Notes under the pieces: model-generated
Told to the model about the DNA's origin: nothing
What the model saw: the letters and a program-made list of their open reading frames with translations, nothing else
Database searches by the model: none
Part shown: in pieces, positions 1 through 8,785 of the stretch
Layout: each line of letters begins with the position of its first letter
How positions within the stretch are numbered: the first letter of the stretch is position 1
Source of the DNA: Marivibrio sp040218065
GTDB lineage: Bacteria > Pseudomonadota > Alphaproteobacteria > UBA8366 > Aestuariispiraceae
Assembly: GCF_040218065.1 (NCBI RefSeq)
Contig: NZ_JAVJQE010000005.1
Span: forward strand, 248,001-312,000
Reading direction: 5' to 3'
DNA: 64,000 nucleotides
Translations under genes and position numbers: made by a program

Positions 1-726
1 GAACTGACGCTGGTCACCACCGGCTCTTACGTGCCGGGAAACGTCTCGCGCCATCATCTCTCGAATTTCTACCGCCCCTGGGACGAGGTTCGGGATCAGA
101 AGTTCGACGGCTTCATCGTAACCGGCGCGCCGGTCGAGACGCTGCCCTTCGAAGAGGTGAAGTACTGGGACGAGTTGTGTCGAATCTTTGACTGGACGCA
201 GACCAACGTCACCTCCACCCTGGACATCTGTTGGGGCGCCCAGGCCGCGTTGAAGCACTTCCACGGCGTGGAGAAGTACGAGCTGCCGCGCAAAATGTTC
301 GGCGTCTATCCGCATCGGGTCGAGGCGTCGACCGCGCCGTTGATGCGCGGCTTCTGCGACGAGGTTTCGATCCCGGTATCGCGCCACACCGAGACGCGGC
401 GCGCCGATCTCGAGGCGCTGGAGGGGGTCGAGATCCTCCTCGATTCCGAGGAGGCCGGCCTTTGCATGGCCGAAGATCGTCCGCGCCGCCAGATCTATAT
501 GCTGAACCATCTGGAGTACGACGCCCGGACGTTGGGCGACGAGTACGAGCGCGACCTCGGCGAGGGCAAGCCGATCGACCTGCCGAAATATTATTATCCC
601 GGCGACGATCCCGCGCGCGAGCCGCGCAACGTTTGGCGCAGCCACGGTCACCTCTTCATCGCGAATTGGATCAACCAGACCTATCAGAACACGCCCTTCG
701 ATGAGAGCCTGATCGGGACGCGATGA
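1..726 (+). CDS. metA: Homoserine O-acyltransferase MetA, 5' truncated by the window edge
   Basis: Transfers an acyl group (succinyl or acetyl) to homoserine O, the first committed step of methionine synthesis in the cytoplasm. The open frame runs from base 1 without a start, so the N-terminus lies outside the window. Visible family features are the segment FDGFIVTGAPVE, the nucleophile-bearing CWGAQAAL (cysteine codon at about 229) and NHLEYD, whose His and Glu complete the catalytic set. The GTG at 31 is internal, because the frame upstream of it is open and continues the conserved fold. Succinyl and acetyl specificity cannot be told from this fragment. The stop overlaps the truA start by 4 bases (ATGA), so the two are probably co-transcribed. 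Confidence 0.93.
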   Translation, partial: ELTLVTTGSYVPGNVSRHHLSNFYRPWDEVRDQKFDGFIVTGAPVETLPFEEVKYWDELCRIFDWTQTNVTSTLDICWGAQAALKHFHGVEKYELPRKMFGVYPHRVEASTAPLMRGFCDEVSIPVSRHTETRRADLEALEGVEILLDSEEAGLCMAEDRPRRQIYMLNHLEYDARTLGDEYERDLGEGKPIDLPKYYYPGDDPAREPRNVWRSHGHLFIANWINQTYQNTPFDESLIGTR

Positions 727-1460
727 CCCGTTGGAAGCTGACGGTCGAATATGACGGGGGCCCCTTCGTCGGCTGGCAGCGCCAGGAGACGGGGCCGAGC
801 GTCCAGCAGGCGCTTGAGGAGGCGGTGACGGCCTTCACTCAGGAGCGCGCCGTCGTGCAGGGAGCCGGCCGCACCGATTCCGGCGTTCATGCGCTGGGTC
901 AGGTCGCTCATGTCGACATCGAGAAGCCGGTCGACGCCGACACGGTGCGCGATGCGATCAACCATCATCTGGGCCGCCAGCCGGTCGCGGTGCTGCGGGC
1001 GGAGGCGGTCGACGCGGATTTCCACGCGCGCTTCTCGGCCGTCGGCCGCGCCTATCTCTACCGCATTCTGAACCGGCGCGCGCCGCCGACGCTGGCGAAG
1101 GGACGCGTTTGGTGGGTCGGCCGGCGGCTTGACGAGGGCGCGATGCAGGCGGCCGCCGACCGGCTGATCGGGCGTCACGACTTCACCAGCTTCCGCGCGG
1201 CCGAATGTCAGGCGGACAGCCCGGTGAAGACGCTGGACCGTCTGGACGTGCGGCGCAACGGCGAGACGATCGAGCTGATCGTCGAGGCGCGCAGCTTCCT
1301 CCATCACCAGGTGCGCAACTTCGCCGGAACGCTTAAGCGCGTCGGCGAAGGCGCCTGGACGCCTGAGGACGTCAGCCGGATTCTCGACGCCTGCGAGCGC
1401 GCTCAGGCTGGCCCGACGGCGCCCGCGGCCGGACTTTATCTGACCCGCGTCGCGTACTGA
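723..1460 (+). CDS. truA: tRNA pseudouridine(38-40) synthase TruA
   Basis: Isomerises uridines 38-40 of the tRNA anticodon arm to pseudouridine. The 245-residue length is typical. The catalytic aspartate is D52 in GRTDSGVHA, and the N-terminal YDGGPFVGWQRQ and C-terminal FLHHQVRNFAGTL motifs are present. The ATG overlaps the metA stop by 4 bases, implying translational coupling. Downstream it faces xerC convergently, with two GC-rich hairpins between them. Nothing is unusual in the protein. Confidence 0.97.
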   Translation: MTRWKLTVEYDGGPFVGWQRQETGPSVQQALEEAVTAFTQERAVVQGAGRTDSGVHALGQVAHVDIEKPVDADTVRDAINHHLGRQPVAVLRAEAVDADFHARFSAVGRAYLYRILNRRAPPTLAKGRVWWVGRRLDEGAMQAAADRLIGRHDFTSFRAAECQADSPVKTLDRLDVRRNGETIELIVEARSFLHHQVRNFAGTLKRVGEGAWTPEDVSRILDACERAQAGPTAPAAGLYLTRVAY

Positions 1461-1517
1461 GGCGCACGCGCGAGAGGCGCCTCGGACAGGCCTTGATCAG
1501 GCGGGCGGGACGCCCGC
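1459..1517. terminator. Paired GC hairpins between convergent truA and xerC
   Basis: GAGGCGC (1459-1465) pairs with GCGCCTC (1477-1483), and GCGGGCG (1501-1507) pairs perfectly with CGCCCGC (1511-1517) across a 3-base loop. They fill the 65-base gap between two converging genes, where a bidirectional transcription stop is expected. Neither is followed by a T-run, so factor-independent termination is uncertain. Confidence 0.4.
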
Positions 1518-1525
1518 GGCCTCCC

Positions 1526-2452
1526 TCAGCGATTGTAGCGCGGATGCGCCTTGGCGTATTCGCGGATCAGCTGTTCCGCGTCCACTTCAGTGTAACGCTG
1601 GGTGGTGGAAAGCGAGCTGTGGCCGAGCAGCTCTTGGATCGCGCGCAGGTCGCCGCCGGCCCCCAAGAGGTGGGTGGCGAAGCTGTGGCGCAGGGCGTGC
1701 GGGCTGGCGCTTTCGGGCAGGCCCAGCGCTCGGCGCACCTGGCGCATCGCGGCGCGCACCTGGCCCGAGTCTAGCCGCCCGCCGCGCACGCCTACGAACA
1801 GCGCGCGTTCCGGCGTCGCCGGATGAGGGCACGCCGCCAGATAGGCCGAGATCGCCTGACGCACGGCCGGCAGGACGGGGACCATCCGCTCCTTGGACCC
1901 CTTGCCGAGGACCGTCATCTGATCGCCCCGTGGGGCGTCGCGGACGTCGAGCGCCAGCGCCTCCGCGATGCGCAGACCGCAGCCGTAGAGCAGCGTCGCG
2001 ATCGCGACGTCGCGTTTGCCCACCCAGGGCTCCCGCGCGAAATCGGCGAACGCTTCGACCGCGGTTTCCGCATCGGGGGCGGAGAGGGGTTTCGGCGCCG
2101 GCGGGGTCACTTTGGGGCTGCGGATCAGCTGGATCGCCTCGCAGCGGCAGCGCCCGGTCTTGGCGGTCCAGGCGAAGAAGCTGCGCAGCGCCGAGAGCTG
2201 GCGCGCGCGGCTCGCCGCGGAGACGCCCTTGTCCGCACGCTCGGCCAGCCAGGCGCGAAAGGCCCGCGGCTCCAGGCGCGCCAAGCTTTCGAGGCTCGGC
2301 GGCGCGCCTTCGTAGTCGGTCAGAAACCGGAAGAACTGGGACAGGTCGCGCCCGTAGGCCTCGCCGGTCTTGGGGCTCGCCCGCCGCTCGTCTCTGAGCC
2401 AGGCCTGGAAGTCGGCGAAGGCGGCCTGCAGATCGTCTGCCGCGTCGAGCAT
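1526..2452 (-). CDS. xerC: Tyrosine recombinase XerC
   Basis: Site-specific recombinase that, with XerD, resolves chromosome dimers at dif. The 308 residues show an N-terminal SAM-like core-binding domain (about 10-100) and a C-terminal catalytic domain. All active-site residues are visible: R161 (GCGLRIAEAL), K187 (GKGSKER), H252 and R255 (HALRHSFATHLL), H278 (LGHSS) and nucleophile Y287 (RYTEVD). The start lies 13 bases after the DUF484 stop, so fsa-DUF484-xerC is probably one leftward transcription unit, as in many alphaproteobacteria. XerC rather than XerD is chosen from that context and is less certain than the family. Confidence 0.93.
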   Translation of the reverse strand: MLDAADDLQAAFADFQAWLRDERRASPKTGEAYGRDLSQFFRFLTDYEGAPPSLESLARLEPRAFRAWLAERADKGVSAASRARQLSALRSFFAWTAKTGRCRCEAIQLIRSPKVTPPAPKPLSAPDAETAVEAFADFAREPWVGKRDVAIATLLYGCGLRIAEALALDVRDAPRGDQMTVLGKGSKERMVPVLPAVRQAISAYLAACPHPATPERALFVGVRGGRLDSGQVRAAMRQVRRALGLPESASPHALRHSFATHLLGAGGDLRAIQELLGHSSLSTTQRYTEVDAEQLIREYAKAHPRYNR

Positions 2453-2465
2453 GGGCGGACGCCCC

Positions 2466-3176
2466 TCACTCCGGCAGGTCGAGCCACAGCCGGATCAACT
2501 CGGCCAGAACCTGGGAGAGGAACTGAATGAGCTCGGTCGCCTGGCCGGGATGGAATTTGCCGACCTCCCGGCTCCCGAAGGCGAGCAGCGCCGGCGGCGC
2601 ATGGTCCGAGATCTTGAGGCGCACCAGCGCGTCGGACCGGATCAGCGGGGCGGCGCTCTCGAAGATCTCCGGGTCGCCTGAGACGTCGTCGCGCAGCAGC
2701 AGGTCGCGATCGCGGCCGATCTGGCGGTCGACGAAACCGGGCGGGACCAGCGTCACCGCGCGCACCGGGAAGGCCTCCGCCTCCTTGCTCTCCACGCACA
2801 GCGCGACGGCGTCCATGTCGAGGATCATGGCGAGATCGCTGTGAACCGCTTCGATGAGCTTCTCGAAGGAGCTTGCGGCGAGCAGCGCCAGCACGCCGTC
2901 ATGGATGCGCGTCGTGCTGGTCAGATTGTCGCGGCTGGTGTCGATCAGCTCCTGCGCGACTTCGGTGGCGTCCTCCATCTGGCGGCGCAGCCGGCGGATC
3001 ATGGCGGCTTGGAAGTCGGCGACGCCGTCGCCCATGTCGCGGCGCCCGGGCGCGTCCAGCACGCTCAAGAGGTCCGGGCGCTTGACCAGGAAATCCGGAT
3101 GGCGCCGCAGATAGTCGGCCACCTGCTCTGGCGTCGGCTCGGCCGCCGCGCTGTCGGTCTTCGGCTTCTGGCTCAT
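2466..3176 (-). CDS. DUF484 family protein (GAF-like)
   Basis: A 236-residue member of the DUF484 family, cytoplasmic and of unknown biochemical role. The N-terminus has the family hallmark VADYLRRHPDFLVKRPDLL (about 20-38), then a helical coiled region (about 50-90) and a GAF-like alpha/beta domain to the end. DUF484 genes characteristically sit directly before xerC, as here, which hints at a link with dimer resolution or cell division. The ATG at 3176 is preceded by the 82-base spacer after fsa. Confidence 0.85.
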   Translation of the reverse strand: MSQKPKTDSAAAEPTPEQVADYLRRHPDFLVKRPDLLSVLDAPGRRDMGDGVADFQAAMIRRLRRQMEDATEVAQELIDTSRDNLTSTTRIHDGVLALLAASSFEKLIEAVHSDLAMILDMDAVALCVESKEAEAFPVRAVTLVPPGFVDRQIGRDRDLLLRDDVSGDPEIFESAAPLIRSDALVRLKISDHAPPALLAFGSREVGKFHPGQATELIQFLSQVLAELIRLWLDLPE

Positions 3177-3258
3177 GGCTCGTCCCCCAGGGCGCGACTC
3201 GACGGTGGTGACGCCATCGGTAGCGCGATTCGGCCGCGGTCCGAACGAAAAAAGCGGC

Positions 3259-3912
3259 TCAGAGAATGCTCTGCCCCGTCTTTCCCCAGTCGGCCAGGAA
3301 GGCGTCGAGGCCCTTGTCGGTCAGCGGATGGTCGAACAGCTGGCGCAGCACCTTGGGCGGCACGGTGGCGACGTCGGCGCCCATCTTGGCGGCGGTCACG
3401 ACATGCTGCGGTCCGCGCACGGAGGCGACCAGCACCTCCGTGTCGAAATCGTAGTTCGAGTAGATCTGCACGATGTCGCCGATCAACTCCATCCCGTCCT
3501 GGCCGATGTCGTCGAGCCGGCCGACGAAAGGCGAGATGAAGGCCGCGCCCGCCTTGGCCGCCAGCAAGGCCTGCGCCGGCGAGAAACATAAGGTGACGTT
3601 GACCATCACGCCCTGATCGCTGAGCGCCTTGCAGGTCTTCAGGCCGTCGACCGTCAGCGGCACCTTGACCGCGATGTTGGACGCGATCTTGGCCAGCTTC
3701 TCGCCTTCCTTCAGCATCGTCTCATGGTCGGTCGCGACGCATTCGGCGCTGACCGGACCGGGGACGATCCCGGCGATCTCTTCGACCACCTCAAGAAAAC
3801 TGCGGCCGGTCTTGGCGACCAGCGAGGGATTGGTCGTCACGCCGTCGACCATGCCGGTGGCGGCGAGATCGCGGATCTCGTCGAGATCCGCGGTGTCGAT
3901 GAAGAATTTCAT
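3259..3912 (-). CDS. fsa: Fructose-6-phosphate aldolase / transaldolase-like (TalC type)
   Basis: Class I aldolase of the small transaldolase family (217 residues), acting on fructose 6-phosphate or sedoheptulose 7-phosphate in central carbon metabolism. The Schiff-base lysine is K83 in NIAVKVPLT. MKFFIDTADLDEI at the N-terminus and GVTTNPSLV are family signatures. Aldolase and true transaldolase activity cannot be separated from sequence alone. It is divergent from priA across 115 bases and probably leads the fsa-DUF484-xerC unit. Confidence 0.92.
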   Translation of the reverse strand: MKFFIDTADLDEIRDLAATGMVDGVTTNPSLVAKTGRSFLEVVEEIAGIVPGPVSAECVATDHETMLKEGEKLAKIASNIAVKVPLTVDGLKTCKALSDQGVMVNVTLCFSPAQALLAAKAGAAFISPFVGRLDDIGQDGMELIGDIVQIYSNYDFDTEVLVASVRGPQHVVTAAKMGADVATVPPKVLRQLFDHPLTDKGLDAFLADWGKTGQSIL

Positions 3913-4027
3913 GGTCTCGATCCTCGGGCTTGATGCTGGGCCGGCGTCGGCGCAGCGAAGGCGAAGGGACGATAAGCCGATTCTCCCGCTCGCTCACGAC
4001 GGGGAATCGCTGCTAGAAGCATGGGCC

Positions 4028-6265
4028 ATGAACGCCGCCCCGACACAGTCCGACCCCGCCGCGACGTCGCCGGTTTTCTCCGCTTCCGTCCGGCGGGTCA
4101 AGGTGCTGCTGCCGCTGCCGCTGGCCGGCGCCTACGATTACCGGTTGCCGGACGACATGACCGCCCGGCCCGGAGCCTTCGTGCATGTGCCGCTCGCCAA
4201 TCGCGAGATGGTCGGCGTCGTCTGGGATCCCCCGGACGGCGCCGAAGCCGGGGGCGGCGTTCCGGATGAGAAGTTGAAGGCGGTGGAGGCGATCCTGCCC
4301 GTTCCGCCCTTGCCCGAGGAGAACCGGCGGCTGATCGAGTGGATCAGCGCCTACACGCTCGCCCCGCCCGGCGCGGTGCTTCGCATGGCGATGAGCGCGC
4401 CGCAGGCCTTGGGTCCGCCGAAGACCCGCACGGCCTACGCCCTGTCCGACGAGCCGCCGCCCCTCCGCATGACGGCCGCGCGCCAGCGGGTGGTCGAGTT
4501 CCTGCGCGACGGCCCCGCCCTGCCCGCGGCCGATCTCGCCCGGGAGACGGGCGTGACGCCCGGGGTCATTCGCGGGCTGGCCGACGCGGGCGTCCTTGTT
4601 CCGGTGCAGATCCGCGAGGATCTGGAGCCGCCGGAGCCCGATGCGCACCGACCCGGTCCGAGCCTGTCCGCGGCGCAAGCCGAGGCGGCGGACGACCTGC
4701 GCCGGAAGGCGAGCGAGGGCGGATTTTCCGCCACCTTGATCGACGGCGTGACGGGGTCCGGCAAGACCGAGGTCTATTTCGAGGCGATTGCGGCCGCGCT
4801 GGCGGCGGGGCGTCAGGTGCTGGTGCTGCTGCCTGAAATCGCGCTCAGCGCCCAGTGGTTGGAGCGCTTCGCCGACCGATTCGGGGCGCCGCCGGCGGAA
4901 TGGCATTCCGATCTGACGGCGGCTCAGCGGCGCTCGACGTGGCGGTTAGTCGCGGAGGGGCGAATCAAGGTGGTGGTCGGCGCGCGCTCGGCCCTGCATC
5001 TGCCCTATCCCGAACTCGGGCTGATCGTCGTCGACGAGGAACACGACCAGAGCTACAAGCAGGAAGACGGCGTCATTTACCACGCGCGAGACATGGCCGT
5101 GGTCCGCGCCCATCTGGGCCGGTTTCCGATCGTCCTCGCCTCCGCCACGCCGTCCTTGGAGACGGTCGCCAACTGCGAGGCCGGGCGCTACGCCCGCATC
5201 GACCTGCCGGAGCGTCACGGCGGCGCCGACCTGCCGACGATCGAGATGGTCGATCTGCGCCGCGACCCGCCGGCGCGCCAGGCCTGGATCGCGCCGCCTC
5301 TGCGCGCCGCCTTGGAGCGGTGCCTCGCAGCGGGAGAGCAGGCGTTGCTGTTCCTCAACCGGCGCGGCTATGCGCCCTTGACGCTGTGCCGGGCCTGCGG
5401 TCACCGGCTGCAATGTCCGAATTGCAACGCCTGGCTGGTGGAGCATCGCTTCTCCAAGCGTCTGGAATGTCATCATTGCGGCCATTGGATCCCGGCCCCG
5501 AAGGACTGCCCGGAATGCGGCGCGGAAGATCAGCTCGCTCCCTGCGGGCCCGGGGTGGAGCGTCTCGCGGAGGAGGCGGCGCTCCTGTTTCCGCAGGCCA
5601 GGCTGGAGATCGCGACCTCGGACACGCTGATGGGGCCGTTGGCGGCCGCCGCCTTCGTCGACCGCATGGCGTCGGGCGAAACAAACCTCGTGATCGGCAC
5701 CCAAATCGTCGCCAAGGGCTATCACTTCCCGATGCTGACGCTGGTGGGCGTGATCGACGCCGATCTCGGACTGGCCGGCGGGGATCTGCGCGCGGCGGAG
5801 CGCACCTTCCAACTCCTGAGTCAGGTGGCCGGGCGCGCGGGTCGCGCCGGTCGGAAGGGGCGCGTGCTGCTGCAGACGGCGAATCCCGACGCGCGCGTCC
5901 TGCAGGCGATCGCCGCGGGCGACCGCGACGGGTTCCTGGCCGTCGAGGCCGATCAGCGCGCGGCCGGCGGCTGGCCGCCCTTCGGGCGGTTGGCGGCGAT
6001 CATCGTCTCGGGGCCGGAGGAGCGTCCGGTGGAGGAGGTGGCGAAGGCCCTCGCCCGCACCGCGCCGGCGGCGGAGGGGCTGCGGGTCCTGGGGCCCGCG
6101 CCGCCGCCGCTCGCGCTGCTGCGCGGGCGCTATCGCCGCCGGCTTCTGTTGAAGGCCGACCGCACGATCAGCGTCCAAAAGGCGCTGCGCGACTGGCTCT
6201 CGGGCCTGAAGTCGCCGAGCCAGGTGCGCGTCTATGTCGACGTCGATCCCTACAGCTTCATGTAA
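4028..6265 (+). CDS. priA: Primosomal protein N' (replication restart helicase PriA)
   Basis: 3'-to-5' DNA helicase that reloads the replisome at stalled forks. The ATG at 4028 gives 745 residues, matching the family. The frame stays open upstream to 3629, but that stretch is antisense to fsa and adds no PriA sequence. Visible features are the N-terminal 3'-DNA-binding region (about 20-120), Walker A GVTGSGKTE (240-248), DEEH (336-339), eight zinc-ligand cysteines (454, 457, 463, 466, 481, 484, 494, 497), and the helicase motif IGTQIVAKGYHFP. The second helicase half and C-terminal domain are intact. Confidence 0.96.
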   Translation: MNAAPTQSDPAATSPVFSASVRRVKVLLPLPLAGAYDYRLPDDMTARPGAFVHVPLANREMVGVVWDPPDGAEAGGGVPDEKLKAVEAILPVPPLPEENRRLIEWISAYTLAPPGAVLRMAMSAPQALGPPKTRTAYALSDEPPPLRMTAARQRVVEFLRDGPALPAADLARETGVTPGVIRGLADAGVLVPVQIREDLEPPEPDAHRPGPSLSAAQAEAADDLRRKASEGGFSATLIDGVTGSGKTEVYFEAIAAALAAGRQVLVLLPEIALSAQWLERFADRFGAPPAEWHSDLTAAQRRSTWRLVAEGRIKVVVGARSALHLPYPELGLIVVDEEHDQSYKQEDGVIYHARDMAVVRAHLGRFPIVLASATPSLETVANCEAGRYARIDLPERHGGADLPTIEMVDLRRDPPARQAWIAPPLRAALERCLAAGEQALLFLNRRGYAPLTLCRACGHRLQCPNCNAWLVEHRFSKRLECHHCGHWIPAPKDCPECGAEDQLAPCGPGVERLAEEAALLFPQARLEIATSDTLMGPLAAAAFVDRMASGETNLVIGTQIVAKGYHFPMLTLVGVIDADLGLAGGDLRAAERTFQLLSQVAGRAGRAGRKGRVLLQTANPDARVLQAIAAGDRDGFLAVEADQRAAGGWPPFGRLAAIIVSGPEERPVEEVAKALARTAPAAEGLRVLGPAPPPLALLRGRYRRRLLLKADRTISVQKALRDWLSGLKSPSQVRVYVDVDPYSFM

Positions 6266-6575
6266 GCCCCCGGATTGCGCAGCAAGTTGAATCCGGGCGA
6301 GCCCCGACCTTGGCTTGTTGCAAGGGCCGGACCCTTATGCTACATCGCCGCGGACTTCGGGCGGAAAGCGCGGATTTCCGCGCCGTCCGGGGGGAGAAGA
6401 GGGGTCGCACGATCCGCCGCCGCCCAAAGGCCGACAGGCCGGGCGAGACGGGGGGTCGCGTCGTCGCGACCGTCCGCCGCCGACCCTCGATCAGGGGCGT
6501 GCGAGGGGGCGCAACGCGGCGCGGGCGGTCCGCTCTGGGGTGCACACTGACGATCGCAGCAGGGGTTTCCCAACC
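6266..6575 (+). promoter_or_regulatory. 310-base priA-atpH intergenic region with a possible ATP synthase promoter
   Basis: No gene is convincing here: a frame open from 6315 joins atpH but has the composition of a leader, not a protein. The best promoter-like element is TTGCAA (6318-6323), 17 bases, then TACATC (6341-6346), about 230 bases before the atpH start. The -10 match is poor. A long GC-rich leader follows it. Confidence 0.3.
6269..6297 (+). terminator. Hairpin just after priA
   Basis: CCCGGATT (6269-6276) and AATCCGGG (6290-6297) form perfect 8-base arms around a 13-base loop, starting 3 bases after the priA stop. There is no T-run, so it may be a weak terminator or only an mRNA-end structure. 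Confidence 0.45.
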
Positions 6576-7130
6576 GTGGCAGCCAAAGGTGGCGTTTCCG
6601 ACATCGCCGATCGCTACGCGCACGCGCTTTACGATCTGGCGGATGAGAGCAAACAGCTGGACGCGGTCGCGGACGACCTGCGCACGCTGTCTGCGATGCT
6701 GAACGAGAGCGAGGAGTTGATGCGCCTGGTGCGCAGCCCCGTTCTCAGCCGTGACGAGCAGGGCAAGGCGATGGCCGCCCTGGTCGACAAGATGAAAGCG
6801 GCGGACCTCACCCGGAAATTCGTGGCGCTTGTCGCCGCCAAGCGGCGCCTGTTCGCGCTGCAGGCGATCGCCAAGGCCTATTTGACGCAGCTGGCGAAGC
6901 GGCGCGGCGAAGTCGTCGCCGAAGTGTCGGCCGCGCATGAGCTGACCGACGCCCAGAAGAGCGCGCTCGAAGACGCGCTCAAGAAGGCGGTCGGCGGCAA
7001 GGTTTCGATGGATCTTACGGTCGACCCGTCGCTTCTCGGCGGGCTCGTGGTCAAGGTCGGCAGCCATATGGTGGACTCGTCGCTCAGCGGGAAGCTGCAG
7101 CGGCTGAAGTTTGCGATGAAGGGAGCTTAA
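6576..7130 (+). CDS. atpH: F1 ATP synthase subunit delta
   Basis: Stalk subunit linking F1 alpha subunits to the peripheral b subunits of the membrane ATP synthase. The GTG at 6576 gives 184 residues beginning MAAKGGVSDIADRYAHALYDLA, the usual alphaproteobacterial N-terminus. The in-frame extension upstream to 6315 is rejected because it is proline/arginine-rich and unlike the family. The C-terminal motif DPSLLGGLVVKVGSHMVDSS is diagnostic. It is first in atpHAGDC, four bases before atpA. Confidence 0.95.
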   Translation: MAAKGGVSDIADRYAHALYDLADESKQLDAVADDLRTLSAMLNESEELMRLVRSPVLSRDEQGKAMAALVDKMKAADLTRKFVALVAAKRRLFALQAIAKAYLTQLAKRRGEVVAEVSAAHELTDAQKSALEDALKKAVGGKVSMDLTVDPSLLGGLVVKVGSHMVDSSLSGKLQRLKFAMKGA

Positions 7131-7134
7131 GGGC

Positions 7135-8664
7135 ATGGAACTCCGCGCTGCGGAAATCTCCGCGATTCTCAAAGACCAGATCGCGAATTTCGGGGCCGAG
7201 GCGGACGTCGCCGAGGTCGGTCAGGTGATCTCGGTCGGCGACGGCGTCGCCCGCGTCTACGGGCTGGACAACGTCCAGGCCGGCGAGATGGTCGAATTCA
7301 AGAGCGGCGTCAAAGGCATGGCGCTCAACCTTGAGACCGACAACGTCGGCGTCGTGATCTTCGGCTCCGACCGCGAGATCACCGAGGGCGACACGGTCAA
7401 GCGCACCGGCGCCATCGTGGACGTGCCGGTCGGCAAGGAGCTGCTGGGCCGCGTCGTCGACGCGCTCGGCAACCCGATCGACGGCAAGGGCGAGATCAAG
7501 GCGTCCCAGCGCCGTCTGGTCGAGGTGAAGGCGCCCGGCATCATCCCGCGCAAGTCCGTGCATGAGCCGGTGCAGACGGGGATCAAGGCGCTCGACGCGC
7601 TGGTCCCGATCGGCCGCGGCCAGCGCGAGCTCATCATCGGCGACCGTCAGACCGGCAAGACCGCCGTGGCGATCGACGCGATCATCAACCAGAAGACCGT
7701 CAACGCGGGTGATGACGAGAGCAAGAAGCTCTACTGCATCTACGTCGTGGTCGGTCAGAAGCGCTCCACCGTCGCGCAGGTCGTGAAGACCCTCGAAGAT
7801 TCGGGCGCGATGCCCTACACGATCGTCGTCGCGGCCACCGCGTCGGACGCCGCGCCGCTGCAGTTCCTCGCCCCCTACGCCGGCTGCGCGATGGGCGAGT
7901 ATTTCCGCGACAACGGCATGCACGGCCTGATCGTCTATGACGATCTCTCCAAGCAGGCCGTCGCTTACCGTCAGATGTCGCTGTTGCTGCGCCGTCCGCC
8001 GGGCCGCGAAGCCTATCCGGGCGACGTGTTCTACATCCACTCCCGCCTGCTCGAGCGCGCGGCGAAGATGAACGACGACGAAGGCGCCGGCTCGCTCACC
8101 GCGCTGCCGATCATCGAGACCCAGGGCAACGACGTCTCGGCGTTCATCCCGACCAACGTGATCTCGATCACCGACGGCCAGATCTTCCTGGAGACCAACC
8201 TCTTCAACAAGGGCGTTCGCCCCGCCATTAACGTCGGCCTGTCGGTCAGCCGCGTCGGCTCGGCCGCTCAGACTAAGGCGATGAAGAAGGTGGCCGGCTC
8301 GGTGAAGCTCGAGCTCGCGCAGTACCGTGAGATGGAGGCCTTCTCGCAGTTCGCTTCCGATCTCGACGCCGCCACGCAGAAGCTCTTGGCCCGCGGCGCG
8401 CGCCTGACGGAGCTGCTGAAGCAGCCGCAGTATCAGCCGCTCAGCGTCTCCGAGCAGGTGGTCTCGATCTACGCCGGCACGCACGGCTATCTCGACAAGA
8501 TCCCGACCGGCGACGTGACCAAGTACGAGGCGAAGCTGCTCGAGTACGCGCGCAACGAGCACAAGGCGGTGCTGGACGAGATCGACTCCAGCGGTCAGCT
8601 GACCGAGGAGACGGAGAAGAAGGTCGTCGAGATGCTCGACGCCTTCGCGAAGGTTTACGCCTGA
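7135..8664 (+). CDS. atpA: F1 ATP synthase subunit alpha
   Basis: Non-catalytic nucleotide-binding subunit of F1. It has 509 residues, with Walker A GDRQTGKTA (about 170-178), the region FEDNLYKTL-like Q/K contact replaced by the usual bacterial sequence, and the signature PAINVGLSVSRVGSAAQ (about 363-379) that carries the arginine finger. It follows atpH by four bases and is separated from atpG by 121 bases with no other gene. Confidence 0.98.
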   Translation: MELRAAEISAILKDQIANFGAEADVAEVGQVISVGDGVARVYGLDNVQAGEMVEFKSGVKGMALNLETDNVGVVIFGSDREITEGDTVKRTGAIVDVPVGKELLGRVVDALGNPIDGKGEIKASQRRLVEVKAPGIIPRKSVHEPVQTGIKALDALVPIGRGQRELIIGDRQTGKTAVAIDAIINQKTVNAGDDESKKLYCIYVVVGQKRSTVAQVVKTLEDSGAMPYTIVVAATASDAAPLQFLAPYAGCAMGEYFRDNGMHGLIVYDDLSKQAVAYRQMSLLLRRPPGREAYPGDVFYIHSRLLERAAKMNDDEGAGSLTALPIIETQGNDVSAFIPTNVISITDGQIFLETNLFNKGVRPAINVGLSVSRVGSAAQTKAMKKVAGSVKLELAQYREMEAFSQFASDLDAATQKLLARGARLTELLKQPQYQPLSVSEQVVSIYAGTHGYLDKIPTGDVTKYEAKLLEYARNEHKAVLDEIDSSGQLTEETEKKVVEMLDAFAKVYA

Positions 8665-8785
8665 TCGCCGGCGCGCGTTGCGCGAGAAGATGACGAGAAG
8701 GGCGGCGAAGGCGTCGTGACGCCGCGGCCGGAAGACGGGCGCGCCCCGTCCCCGGCCCGCCGCCGCCCGATCGGGAGGCTAGTGA

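Noticed and set aside
3629..4027. Upstream extension of priA
   Set aside because: The added residues overlap fsa on the other strand and do not resemble the PriA N-terminus; ATG 4028 gives a normal length.
6315..6575. Upstream extension of atpH
   Set aside because: Arg/Pro-rich leader sequence; the conserved subunit begins at GTG 6576.
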